Positions 63,501 to 64,000 of a stretch of DNA of 64,000 nt are shown here, in pieces; position 1 is the stretch's first letter; each line of letters begins with the position of its first letter. This DNA comes from Formicarius rufipectus (lineage: Eukaryota; Chordata; Aves; Passeriformes; Formicariidae). The notes beneath the pieces are model-generated. The model searched no databases. It saw only the letters and a list, made by a program, of their open reading frames with translations, and had not been told where the DNA came from. The stretch is from contig VXAU01002296.1 in the NCBI GenBank assembly GCA_013399695.1, forward strand, positions 2,312,759-2,376,758. Direction: 5' to 3'. The position numbers and the translations under genes were made by a program.

Positions 63501-63716
63501 GTGCCGCGCTTACCGCTCGGCCTTGTCCCGCCCGTCGATGCCGTACTTCCTCAGCCCCTGCCGCACCTGGGCCAGGTCGCCGCTGGCGGCCCCGCGGTGC
63601 AGCTTGCTCAGGTCCTTCTGCCGGAGCTCGTAGGCACCGGCGGGGCAGGGCAGGGCGGCGCTGCCGGACGGCGGCTGCCCCTTCCTCTTCCTTCCGAACC
63701 CGAAGATCCTCTTCAT
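9404..63716 (-). CDS. ANKRD26: ANKRD26, ankyrin repeat domain 26 (whole gene, 42 coding exons)
   Basis: Spliced CDS running from the ATG at 63,714-63,716 to the TGA at 9,404-9,406; the exons are listed separately below. Phases agree at every junction, giving 2,579 residues. In order: N-terminus MKRIFGFGRKRKG (human begins MKKIF, from memory); six ankyrin repeats at about 33-235; an acidic, Ser/Lys/Glu-rich linker at 246-1,430; a nearly unbroken coiled coil at about 1,431-2,470, covering the CCDC144C-type region (about 1,475-1,975) and the DUF3496-type region (about 2,270-2,440); and a short C-terminal tail ending KNYLI. The family protein sits at distal appendages of mother centrioles and recruits PIDD1 to activate caspase-2 when centrosomes are in excess. 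In people, 5' UTR variants cause thrombocytopenia 2. Human ANKRD26 is about 1,710 residues, so this one is unusually long, mainly in the middle. ANKRD26 is the ancestral member of the POTE/CCDC144 family, so I prefer that name. Extra small symmetric exons could have been missed. Confidence 0.93.
9882..9896. repeat. (ACT)n microsatellite
   Basis: Short run of ACT/CTA triplets in intron 41 of ANKRD26. Confidence 0.7.
10190..10772 (+). mobile_element. Solo-LTR-like remnant (ERVK-like)
   Basis: Shows U3/R layout: TATAAA at 10,639-10,644, then AATAAA at 10,728-10,733. The segment ends in 'tttattacaattggc', which resembles the LTR end plus the start of a tRNA-Lys-type primer site found in ERVK elements. 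The right boundary (about 10,770) is better supported than the left. No retroviral genes lie next to it. It sits in intron 41, antisense to ANKRD26. Confidence 0.5.
11035..11080 (-). CDS. ANKRD26: ANKRD26 exon 41
   Basis: Encodes ARQELDEKIARDLQK, residues 2,525-2,540. It matches the human segment before ELESG (QQELEKNITRELKE, from memory). Forty-six bases, phase 0 to 1, with donor GTAATG. Confidence 0.88.
12105..12245 (+). repeat. CR1 LINE fragment
   Basis: Contains 'aaagctcagggggacctta' and 'gatgatggaggcaaactctt' followed by 'ctcagtggtgcc', the pattern of a CR1 subfamily internal 3' region. Diverged, with no tail. Confidence 0.7.
14158..14210. repeat. 23-base tandem duplication
   Basis: Two copies of a 23-base unit (14,158-14,180 and 14,181-14,203), starting caccagcaaat and ending gtgtcaga or gtgccaga, differ at two positions. 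A 7-base third partial copy follows. Confidence 0.85.
15170..15260. repeat. Pyrimidine-rich low-complexity stretch
   Basis: C/T-rich run with repeated cttcc/tttc words in intron 40. No function is evident. Confidence 0.6.
16330..16575. other. CpG-rich intronic block with tRNA-like B box
   Basis: An island of higher GC and several CpGs inside an AT-rich intron. It contains the palindrome TTCGCGAA at 16,372-16,379, inside a short inverted repeat (CTTCG/CGAAG, 16,371-16,384). On the minus strand at 16,517-16,528 it has GGTTCGAATCCC, an exact Pol III B-box sequence. I found no clear A box, no tRNA fold, and no T-stem pairing around it. It may be an old tRNA-derived SINE or another conserved element; I could not name it. 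Confidence 0.4.
16713..16959 (-). CDS. ANKRD26: ANKRD26 exon 40
   Basis: Residues 2,442-2,524: starts RANERLAEANTKLLRERHRS, then a Ser/Leu/Gly-rich non-coil stretch, and ends GRNRVEAYVAK. Human has TNERLAEVNTKLL at this point (from memory). This is where the coiled coil stops. Phases 2 to 0. Confidence 0.9.
17715..17950 (-). CDS. ANKRD26: ANKRD26 exon 39
   Basis: Residues 2,364-2,442: AQAASQDRLEQIRTSHHASL onward to EKYKELYLEEVKTRKCLAKK. Very close to human AQAASQENLEQ... and KYKQLYLEELKVRKS (from memory). Part of the DUF3496-type region. Phases 0 to 2. Confidence 0.94.
18625..18906 (-). CDS. ANKRD26: ANKRD26 exon 38
   Basis: Residues 2,270-2,363, 94 codons, phases 0 to 0. Coiled coil from VGELSQQLDMESKKCMQLEA to GQEIRQKLQEVNLFLQ. 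The end matches human ARQEIAEKLKEVNLFLQ (from memory). Core of the DUF3496-type region. Confidence 0.94.
18923..18950. repeat. Poly(A) run with one undetermined base
   Basis: Two A-runs interrupted by G, with an N at 18,948. It lies 16 bases upstream of exon 38 in transcript sense, where it reads as the T-rich part of the polypyrimidine tract. The N marks uncertain homopolymer sequence. Confidence 0.85.
18995..19385. other. GC-rich segment in intron 37
   Basis: About 390 bases of clearly higher GC with several CpGs, between AT-rich flanks. Open frames cross it on both strands because stops are rare. No splice-bounded exon or family similarity was seen. Origin unknown; possibly a retroposed or mis-joined segment next to the N-containing homopolymer. 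Confidence 0.35.
19598..19739 (-). CDS. ANKRD26: ANKRD26 exon 37
   Basis: Residues 2,222-2,269: RLKRLLSRATKKLRVYEDRE, then ESQLNLQGEMKNRYSEMVNE, ending RLRPK. It corresponds to human LLKMTRKKLNEYE...GDLKTSQFEM (from memory). Phases 2 to 0. Confidence 0.9.
20153..20265 (-). CDS. ANKRD26: ANKRD26 exon 36
   Basis: Residues 2,185-2,222: CESERKKVKKLVELKRPVEL, then RLDQEMKRNLELQKDFK. Matches human LKKLMELKQSLECNLDQEMKK (from memory). The acceptor (ttttgaaag) is weak but the frame and similarity support it. Phases 0 to 2. Confidence 0.87.
21274..21408 (-). CDS. ANKRD26: ANKRD26 exon 35
   Basis: Residues 2,140-2,184, 45 codons, phases 0 to 0: VQKQNALALTSKDLQSMWEE to REKAELFEQ. Good coiled-coil pattern and splice sites (cctatag / GTAGGT). 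I cannot match it to human ANKRD26 from memory; together with exon 34 it seems to be an insertion. Confidence 0.88.
22234..22325 (-). mobile_element. LTR 3' end fragment
   Basis: The run 'ggtttaatcccagtaggcag' with 'ccacttgctcactt' and 'gatgaaatggggaagagaat' is the reverse complement of the 3' end of the common avian LTR type also seen at 31.0 and 33.3 kb. Only the 3' tail remains. Intron 34. Confidence 0.65.
22544..22618 (-). CDS. ANKRD26: ANKRD26 exon 34
   Basis: Residues 2,115-2,139, 25 codons, phases 0 to 0: VHKRLEDLITGLQTAQAAAE then DHHKQ. Acceptor ttctgcag and donor GTAGGT. Coiled-coil heptads continue through it. No counterpart in the human protein as I recall it. Confidence 0.87.
23690..23783 (-). 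CDS. ANKRD26: ANKRD26 exon 33
   Basis: Residues 2,083-2,114: HLEIENTKLEATVQQQSNRI then EALQRDLHASAS. Similar to human KLEKDNAKLKVTVKKQMDKIEELQ (from memory). Phases 2 to 0, donor GTAAGC. Confidence 0.9.
23980..24155 (-). CDS. ANKRD26: ANKRD26 exon 32
   Basis: Residues 2,025-2,083: LREEEEKHLQSEHCIRDFKA, then a coil to NTTIKQLEEHVQ. It occupies the place of human LQEAQDRHTEAVRCAEKMQD (from memory). Acceptor ttttacag, donor GTAAGA. Phases 0 to 2. Confidence 0.9.
24740..24892 (-). CDS. ANKRD26: ANKRD26 exon 31
   Basis: Residues 1,974-2,024: GMIRQLQQELADALKKQSMS, EASLEVTTRYRSDLEEDK, ending KVKTK. Almost identical to human RQLQQELADTLKKQSMSEAS (from memory), one of the strongest family matches in the window. 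Confidence 0.95.
25443..25491. repeat. TA/TATG-rich microsatellite
   Basis: Run of TA dinucleotides with ATGTAC, CATA and CATACA variants in intron 30. Compound microsatellite. Confidence 0.85.
25629..26184 (+). mobile_element. Complete solo LTR of an endogenous retrovirus
   Basis: A 556-base unit beginning TGGTGGGTCTGG and ending CTCACCACA. It is flanked by the 4-base direct repeat AGTA (25,625-25,628 and 26,185-26,188). Inside are 'gatattccataccatatgg', a 'tataaaagctgagg' TATA region near 25,861 and a C/T-rich tail. The layout agrees with the common avian LTRs of ERVL/ERV1 type that I recall; I cannot assign the class firmly. No internal viral genes. Antisense to ANKRD26 in intron 30. Confidence 0.75.
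26968..27921 (-). CDS. ANKRD26: ANKRD26 exon 30, long coiled-coil exon
   Basis: Residues 1,656-1,973, 318 codons without interruption, phases 0 to 0. Starts ESDTEREKDLLYKNQSLQDE and ends KFKYET-like, precisely VFKYETDKIERE. Matches human along its full length: NEDLQK/NEEALTQT, SQYNGRL, RLQDKM, REKTLGLERVQKDLSQTQCQ, ERLSQLQSENMLLRQQL (from memory). Forms the main part of the CCDC144C-type coiled coil. The single large exon is conserved in the family. Confidence 0.96.
29126..29269 (-). CDS. ANKRD26: ANKRD26 exon 29
   Basis: Residues 1,608-1,655: VEEERDETQRQLSQEKSARA, LQEGILNNHLWRQKELEEAR, ending GKNSD. Human: VVQERNDAQRQLSREQNARM and LQDGILTNHL (from memory). Phases 0 to 0. Confidence 0.95.
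29672..29855 (-). CDS. ANKRD26: ANKRD26 exon 28
   Basis: Residues 1,546-1,607: KFTLKQEEEKRLRVETLYEK, TREKLKRKEEQYCKEVEEKQ, QLELQSRNLEMELITLRKLL. Human has NQEEEKRRNADTLYEKIREQ and LRRKEEQYRKEVEVKQQLEL (from memory). Phases 2 to 0. Confidence 0.96.
30986..31376 (+). mobile_element. Truncated LTR, copy B
   Basis: Begins TGTGCTGGCTTTGGCTGG, the usual start of a very common neoavian LTR. It continues through 'gtgttctggatttgtgctga' and 'cccatgggaagtagtggatg', then loses similarity before the polyadenylation part and runs straight into CR1 sequence. Intron 27, antisense to ANKRD26. Confidence 0.8.
31385..31790 (-). repeat. CR1 LINE fragment
   Basis: Antisense CR1: 'ctctcagtctctcctcacag', 'tggctcatgttcagcttgct' and 'ccaggctttgcatttcttct' follow the CR1 3' order. 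It directly abuts LTR copy B. Confidence 0.85.
32008..32066. repeat. AT-rich repeat (TTATATAAA-like)
   Basis: Irregular repeats of attatata/aattatat in intron 27. Low complexity. Confidence 0.7.
32337..32550 (-). CDS. ANKRD26: ANKRD26 exon 27
   Basis: Residues 1,475-1,546: GSAILLKIQNILLKYEQIIE, REKNRYTAVCKEVRKLESEK, ending EWKSDIQSLK. Human: SVSLLKIQDAVLSYERLLEL and HQKVEWERELCSLR (from memory). Start of the continuous coiled coil. Phases 1 to 2, donor GTATGT. Confidence 0.94.
33005..33108 (+). mobile_element. Possible LTR 3' end fragment
   Basis: 'tttcaccctatttcgtcctg' followed by 'gtgagagagcagatgcgtgg' and 'caaggttaaccc' looks like the 3' end of the LTR family also at 33,254. Short and diverged. 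Confidence 0.4.
33168..33200. repeat. (AAAT)n short repeat
   Basis: Run of TAAA/AAAT tetranucleotides followed by TATGCATATG in intron 26. Confidence 0.7.
33254..33600 (+). mobile_element. Truncated LTR, copy C
   Basis: Begins TGTGCTGGTTTAGGCTGG and keeps 'gtgttctggatttgtgctga', 'gatatcccagaccataca', the TATA region 'agcatataaagctgggg' near 33,530 and 'gtgatggcattgtcttccca'. Its 3' third is missing. Same family as copy B but less diverged. Intron 26, antisense to ANKRD26. Confidence 0.85.
33858..33990 (-). CDS. ANKRD26: ANKRD26 exon 26
   Basis: Residues 1,431-1,475: VGMDVTDDLDLPHSSDTASE, DVALPTSTYKEAVLLLEQLS, ending VDHTG. Human: DDLTQSSDTASEDYELPYSN and MLLIEQLGMD (from memory). Phases 0 to 1. 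Confidence 0.95.
34201..34234 (-). CDS. ANKRD26: ANKRD26 exon 25, 34-base microexon
   Basis: Residues 1,419-1,430: RPAAKTGSEKNK. Human GRPTKKTSNEKNK fits exactly here (from memory). Acceptor gaactgaaatacatttctattttccag; donor GTACTG is weak. Phases 2 to 0. Confidence 0.9.
34619..34835 (+). mobile_element. LTR fragment, copy D
   Basis: 'ggaatggagtcaattttctt', 'agtgttgacaacacaccaat' and 'gttttagctattgctgaaca' follow the 5' half of the same LTR group as the 25.6-kb copy. Strongly diverged and truncated. Intron 24. Confidence 0.6.
35192..35341 (-). CDS. ANKRD26: ANKRD26 exon 24
   Basis: Residues 1,369-1,419: a basic part GKLGLNSKVAKKSKRQTLKQ and an acidic end ALDDSTFSETSQDEE. Human has VDDDSSLSEIDEDEGR at the end (from memory). 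Acceptor taatgcag. Phases 2 to 2. Confidence 0.9.
36001..36068. repeat. (GTTT)n-like G/T-rich stretch
   Basis: Plus-strand TTTG/GTTTG repeats in intron 23; in transcript sense an A/C-rich run. No function is evident. Confidence 0.7.
36213..36445 (-). CDS. ANKRD26: ANKRD26 exon 23
   Basis: Residues 1,292-1,369: VEKEKSKQKCFKMQKVAKQE to PEEMSKLIEMPMRG. Charged, Lys/Glu-rich. The first residues follow the family pattern in human (VEEEKRKHR..., from memory). Phases 0 to 2, donor GTAAAC. Confidence 0.87.
37269..38261 (-). CDS. ANKRD26: ANKRD26 exon 22, large exon of the middle region
   Basis: Residues 961-1,291, 331 codons in one exon, phases 0 to 0. Mostly hydrophilic and probably disordered, with an acidic cluster MEEEENDNGSSENAEEGP. 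Its last 45 codons are conserved: NLHEELKQDVERFKSKVGML and ALEKEKVQLQEE, like human KQDMQRFKNEVDMLK and LEKEKAQLQKEV (from memory). The rest of the exon has no match that I recall, so this part seems expanded or fast-evolving. An opposite-strand frame of 161 codons here is a shadow. Confidence 0.93.
39784..39869 (-). CDS. ANKRD26: ANKRD26 exon 21
   Basis: Residues 932-960: GEHSESTFHMSSSAEKEDVE then DAIDNYGMW. Acidic linker. Donor GTAGGT after TGG keeps phase 0 into exon 22; another donor 4 bases on (GTAACA) would break the frame. Confidence 0.82.
42519..42835 (-). repeat. CR1 LINE 3' end
   Basis: Starts with the antisense terminal repeat 'agaatcatagaatca', then 'gagatcatcaagtccaacct', 'ccaccacctctctgggcagc', and runs to 'ctgggagaagagaccaatca' and 'ggctacaactccctttc'. 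Minus orientation, the same sense as ANKRD26. Intron 20. Confidence 0.92.
43125..43169 (-). CDS. ANKRD26: ANKRD26 exon 20, 45 bases
   Basis: Residues 917-932: DLLQEFVLEDAKNVE. Acceptor tttggcag, donor GTATTC. Symmetric (phases 1 to 1), so it could be skipped without a frameshift. Little family similarity; assigned by splice sites and phase. Confidence 0.75.
43254..43320 (-). CDS. ANKRD26: ANKRD26 exon 19
   Basis: Residues 895-917: LKTPKSDFEVNDTSPKNRDQ then KS. Acceptor ctttcatag, donor GTAATG. Phases 0 to 1. Hydrophilic linker, placed by frame continuity. Confidence 0.78.
43420..43448 (-). CDS. ANKRD26: ANKRD26 exon 18, 29-base microexon
   Basis: Residues 885-894: GSLEKPNNSQ. Acceptor tcactaccag, donor GTAATT. 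Phases 1 to 0; needed for exon 17 to join exon 19 in frame. Confidence 0.72.
44117..44155 (-). CDS. ANKRD26: ANKRD26 exon 17, 39-base microexon
   Basis: Residues 872-885: DCKMANTEDLRNTG. Acceptor gaactcag, donor GTGGGG. Symmetric (1 to 1). Found by splice sites and phase, not by similarity. Confidence 0.65.
44554..44676 (-). CDS. ANKRD26: ANKRD26 exon 16
   Basis: Residues 831-872: GVESVCGLGLSLSELLTSLD, DNAAEDSSELAKHAFPPCST. Acceptor ttttgattcag, donor GTAGCT (weak). Symmetric (1 to 1). Confidence 0.75.
44904..45012 (-). CDS. ANKRD26: ANKRD26 exon 15
   Basis: Residues 795-831: VTQADSQSLRKVSSSVLLPA, AVRHGACSQILSEGSN. Acceptor gtgttttag, donor GTAACT. A second frame is also open, but only this one links exon 14 to exon 16 in phase. 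Confidence 0.74.
46135..46196 (-). CDS. ANKRD26: ANKRD26 exon 14
   Basis: Residues 774-794: GALAAVGAEQEEDAESPWDS then E. The ESPWDSE motif occurs in ANKRD26/CCDC144 proteins as I recall them. Acceptor atttgtag, donor GTATTT. Phases 1 to 0. Confidence 0.85.
46600..47190 (+). mobile_element. LTR-like segment with promoter and poly(A) signals
   Basis: CCAATCAG at 46,801, TATAAAAG at 46,860-46,867 and AATAAA at 47,084-47,089 lie in the order and spacing of a retroviral U3-R. I found no clear terminal TG/CA pair or target duplication, and the family is not recognised. Intron 13, antisense to ANKRD26. It could also be a chance set of motifs. Confidence 0.4.
48845..48992 (-). CDS. ANKRD26: ANKRD26 exon 13
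   Basis: Residues 725-774: EESPEQEEEVEKQEKEDTGE, KLQTTVVEDVKNSVGNDSCE, ending ASKDNS. Acidic. Acceptor gatctcttttag, donor GTGAGA. Phases 0 to 1. Confidence 0.85.
49515..50524 (-). CDS. ANKRD26: ANKRD26 exon 12, acidic 1,010-base exon
   Basis: Residues 388-724. Begins DGEGSRIESPKSPKKSLKQQ, then a long Glu/Asp tract (about residues 432-492; DNA 50,210-50,395) of repeated EEEE, EEDDDD and DEDYEEEE words, then a Ser/Asn/Glu-rich stretch ending HEENLRAAFHWNTK. Human ANKRD26 also has an acidic middle but, as I recall, no exon this long. Probably disordered. The DNA is a TCC/CTT-rich near-repeat, so the tract may vary in length. Phases 1 to 0, acceptor ttttaag, donor GTAAGC. Confidence 0.93.
50867..50927 (-). 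CDS. ANKRD26: ANKRD26 exon 11
   Basis: Residues 368-388: KLQKPNLTLLMNASQQFRKT. It resembles the human segment with LTKLLNTSQQ (from memory). Acceptor tatttccag, donor GTAAGC. Phases 0 to 1; it joins exons 10 and 12 exactly. Confidence 0.87.
52157..52229 (-). CDS. ANKRD26: ANKRD26 exon 10
   Basis: Residues 343-367: SSEKEGIDDSWHTSEEEEFD then FTPK. The DSW.TSEEE.FDF motif is a family hallmark (human DDDWPTSDEEDFDFD, from memory). The acceptor is tandem, caagaag, so one codon could be added or dropped. Phases 2 to 0. Confidence 0.9.
52309..52336 (-). CDS. ANKRD26: ANKRD26 exon 9, 28-base microexon
   Basis: Residues 334-343: DDFSQGDSI plus shared codons. Acceptor gaacagcaacag, donor GTGAGA. Phases 1 to 2. 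It is the only candidate I found that joins exon 8 to exon 10 in frame. Confidence 0.7.
52550..52570. repeat. (GAAA)n microsatellite
   Basis: AAAG tetranucleotide run in intron 8, followed 65 bases later by a 13-base A run. Confidence 0.75.
52815..52858. repeat. (TA)n/(TATC)n microsatellite
   Basis: TATATATATA followed by TCTATATC and TGTATATATC variants in intron 8. Confidence 0.8.
53045..53930 (-). repeat. CR1 LINE fragment, about 0.9 kb
   Basis: Longest CR1 in the window. In antisense order it shows 'cctggtcttgaacaccttca', 'gagagccatctggctttgtc', 'cagcctctcctcgcagggca', 'gatggcccaccactgaacgt' and 'tgcaaacttagtgagagtgc'. The 3' octamer end is missing. Same strand as ANKRD26. Intron 8. Confidence 0.88.
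55106..55156 (-). CDS. ANKRD26: ANKRD26 exon 8
   Basis: Residues 317-334: MQQSPNQTSRTGKSRK. Acceptor ggatatag, donor GTATTT. Fifty-one bases, symmetric (1 to 1). Another frame is open too, but only this one fits both neighbours. Confidence 0.72.
55980..56014. repeat. (TG)n microsatellite
   Basis: CATATATATG followed by TGTGTGTGTGTATG in intron 7. Confidence 0.8.
57855..57917 (-). CDS. ANKRD26: ANKRD26 exon 7 (donor uncertain)
   Basis: Residues 296-317: GVYCLPIDGHSDCENPITRA then V. The acceptor ttttcag is good. Two donors are possible: GTTCTT, giving 63 bases (phase 1 to 1, in frame with exon 8), or GTAGGT 4 bases earlier, which looks better as a splice site but breaks the frame. I chose the 63-base form. 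Skipping the exon would also keep the frame. Confidence 0.55.
58246..58394 (-). CDS. ANKRD26: ANKRD26 exon 6
   Basis: Residues 246-296: SLSTQLAEYADWENTGEVSA, GGAQGGMVLGTPHRAGAAAF, ending APAVDRG. Follows the last ankyrin repeat. Strong acceptor ttctctgtgcag; donor GTAGGA. Phases 2 to 1. Confidence 0.85.
58983..59223 (+). repeat. CR1 LINE 3' end
   Basis: 'ccaggggaggttgagattgg', 'gtattaggaaaaattacttc', 'gatggtgggcttggcagtgt' and the tail 'aatgattctatga' are typical. Plus orientation. Intron 5. Confidence 0.92.
59353..59490 (-). CDS. ANKRD26: ANKRD26 exon 5, ankyrin repeat 6
   Basis: Residues 200-246: RTPLMTAASGGELNLIKVLL, RYGADVSHKDTNGWTAEDYA, ending HGYS. Shows the TPLMTAA...G....L...GAD core of an ankyrin repeat. 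Phases 2 to 2. Confidence 0.94.
59878..59984 (-). CDS. ANKRD26: ANKRD26 exon 4, ankyrin repeat 5
   Basis: Residues 165-200: EGCTPLILALSERHVEIVEF then LLKKGADVHARDRCE. Human: DLTPLLLAVSGKKQQMVEFL and IKKKANVNAVD (from memory). Phases 0 to 2. Confidence 0.95.
60086..60259 (-). CDS. ANKRD26: ANKRD26 exon 3, ankyrin repeats 3-4
   Basis: Residues 107-164: AVQCQQEKCVAILLEHGADP, NLADADGNTALHLAVLCPNT, ending HDANIDAQNK. Human has AVQCQEEKCATILLEHGADP (from memory). Phases 0 to 0. Confidence 0.97.
60507..60621 (-). CDS. ANKRD26: ANKRD26 exon 2, ankyrin repeat 2
   Basis: Residues 68-106: RTPLHLACANGHLDIVTYLV then ENQCKLNLFDSDNRSPLMK. Human: RTALHLACANGHPEVVTLLV (from memory). Phases 2 to 0. Confidence 0.97.
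60622..63513. other. ANKRD26 intron 1, 2.9 kb
   Basis: Moderate-GC sequence with no exon or repeat that I recognise. First introns often hold regulatory sites, but nothing specific stands out. Confidence 0.5.
63514..63716 (-). CDS. ANKRD26: ANKRD26 exon 1 coding part, start codon and ankyrin repeat 1
   Basis: Residues 1-68: MKRIFGFGRKRKGQPPSGSA, then AYELRQKDLSKLHRGAASGD and KYGIDGRDKAER. Human starts MKKIFSFKSKKGQSPLGS and has RDKDLGKIHKAASVGN (from memory), so this ATG is right. A purine (G) at -3 gives fair Kozak context. The basic N-terminus is conserved. Donor GTAAGC; last codon is split after two bases. Confidence 0.96.
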
Positions 63717-63812
63717 TCCGCAGCAGGGACGCGGGCACGGCCCCAGCTAAGGAGAGTGACAGCGGGGAGCACCCAGCGGGCTGTGTCGGGCCCCGGGACA
63801 GAGGAGGGGAGC

Positions 63813-63826
63813 GGAACTCCCCACAG
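63813..63826 (-). promoter_or_regulatory. ETS-like and RUNX-like sites in the ANKRD26 leader
   Basis: At -97 to -100 from the ATG a GGAA core lies on the plus strand (inside GCGGAACT), and at -105 to -110 a CTGTGG lies on the minus strand (TGTGG is the RUNX core). In human ANKRD26, RUNX1 and ETS1 act on a 5' UTR element at about -113 to -134. The similar position is suggestive only; both motifs are short. Confidence 0.35.
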
Positions 63827-63880
63827 TGGGCTCGACTCGGTGCGGCTGCTGCGGAGCGACAGGGCGGCGTGCTGGGAGGG

Positions 63881-63943
63881 GCAGGGACGGGGATCGGGAC
63901 CGGGACAGAGATCGGGATTGGGATGTGAATCGGGACAGGGACA
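63881..63943. repeat. Degenerate GGGAYC hexamer repeats
   Basis: About ten imperfect six-base units of the GGGATC/GGGACC/GGGACA/GGGATT type just upstream of the leader. Purine-rich on the plus strand. Confidence 0.8.
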
Positions 63944-63951
63944 CAGCAGTG

Positions 63952-63961
63952 GCGCATGCGC
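63952..63961. promoter_or_regulatory. NRF1 binding motif GCGCATGCGC
   Basis: Perfect palindromic NRF1 consensus (YGCGCATGCGCR), about 235 bases upstream of the ATG in a CpG-rich setting. NRF1 sites near start sites are typical of CpG-island promoters, often bidirectional ones. Confidence 0.75.
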
Positions 63962-64000
63962 GCTGTGGCGGCGGGCGGGCCCACGCAGGCGCGGCCGCGG

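Larger units (their letters stand above)
63400..64000. promoter_or_regulatory. ANKRD26: CpG-rich promoter region of ANKRD26
   Basis: GC and CpG rise sharply here and stay high to the window end, covering exon 1 and about 280 bases upstream of the ATG. There is no TATA box near the expected start. With an NRF1 site (63,952-63,961) and GC-box-like runs, it looks like a broadly used CpG-island promoter. It may be shared with a divergent gene beyond the window. The 5' UTR has no upstream ATG between 63,717 and about 63,925 on the minus strand. Confidence 0.75.

Noticed and set aside
63215..63984. 237-codon plus and 253-codon minus open frames at the promoter
   Set aside because: GC-rich sequence has few stops. 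They overlap ANKRD26 exon 1 in other frames, are rich in Arg/Pro/Ala or short repeats, and lack family similarity.
1..64000. Bacterial-type features (operons, CRISPR, insertion sequences, riboswitches)
   Set aside because: Nothing of the kind is present; the window is vertebrate intron-exon DNA.

Overview
The window is vertebrate nuclear DNA, almost certainly from a bird. Introns are large and AT-rich with GT/AG borders. Pieces of CR1 LINEs recur, ending in the typical ATTCTATGATT-like tail. Several LTRs start TGTGCTGG..., a type I know from neoavian genomes. Species cannot be told from the sequence.

One gene fills most of the window: ANKRD26, read from the minus strand, with its ATG at 63,714-63,716 and its stop at 9,404-9,406. 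I placed 42 coding exons by hand from reading-frame continuity, splice sites and family similarity. All exon phases agree, and the lengths sum to 7,740 bases, i.e. 2,579 codons plus a stop. The product has six N-terminal ankyrin repeats (about residues 33-235), a long acidic low-complexity middle (about 246-1,430), and a coiled coil of about 1,100 residues to the C-terminus. The last part aligns exon by exon with human ANKRD26 as I remember it; the middle is much longer than in human. The known family role is at centriolar distal appendages, where it recruits PIDD1 for the PIDDosome.

Layout. Bases 1-2,350 hold the 3' end of an unidentified plus-strand gene that converges on ANKRD26. Bases 2,360-8,100 are intergenic with CR1 debris. 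Bases 8,118-9,403 are the probable ANKRD26 3' UTR, with two candidate poly(A) signals. Bases 9,404-63,716 are the gene. Bases 63,400-64,000 are a GC-rich, CpG-rich promoter with a perfect NRF1 palindrome. Introns carry one complete solo LTR (25,629-26,184), several LTR pieces (22.2, 31.0, 33.3 and 34.6 kb), two other LTR-like segments (10.2-10.8 and 46.6-47.2 kb), CR1 pieces and microsatellites.

No new multi-gene system is present. The points most worth a second look are the enlarged acidic middle of the protein, a two-exon insertion of exactly ten heptads in the coiled coil, RUNX/ETS-like sites in the 5' leader, and a CpG-rich block in an intron with a tRNA-type B box.
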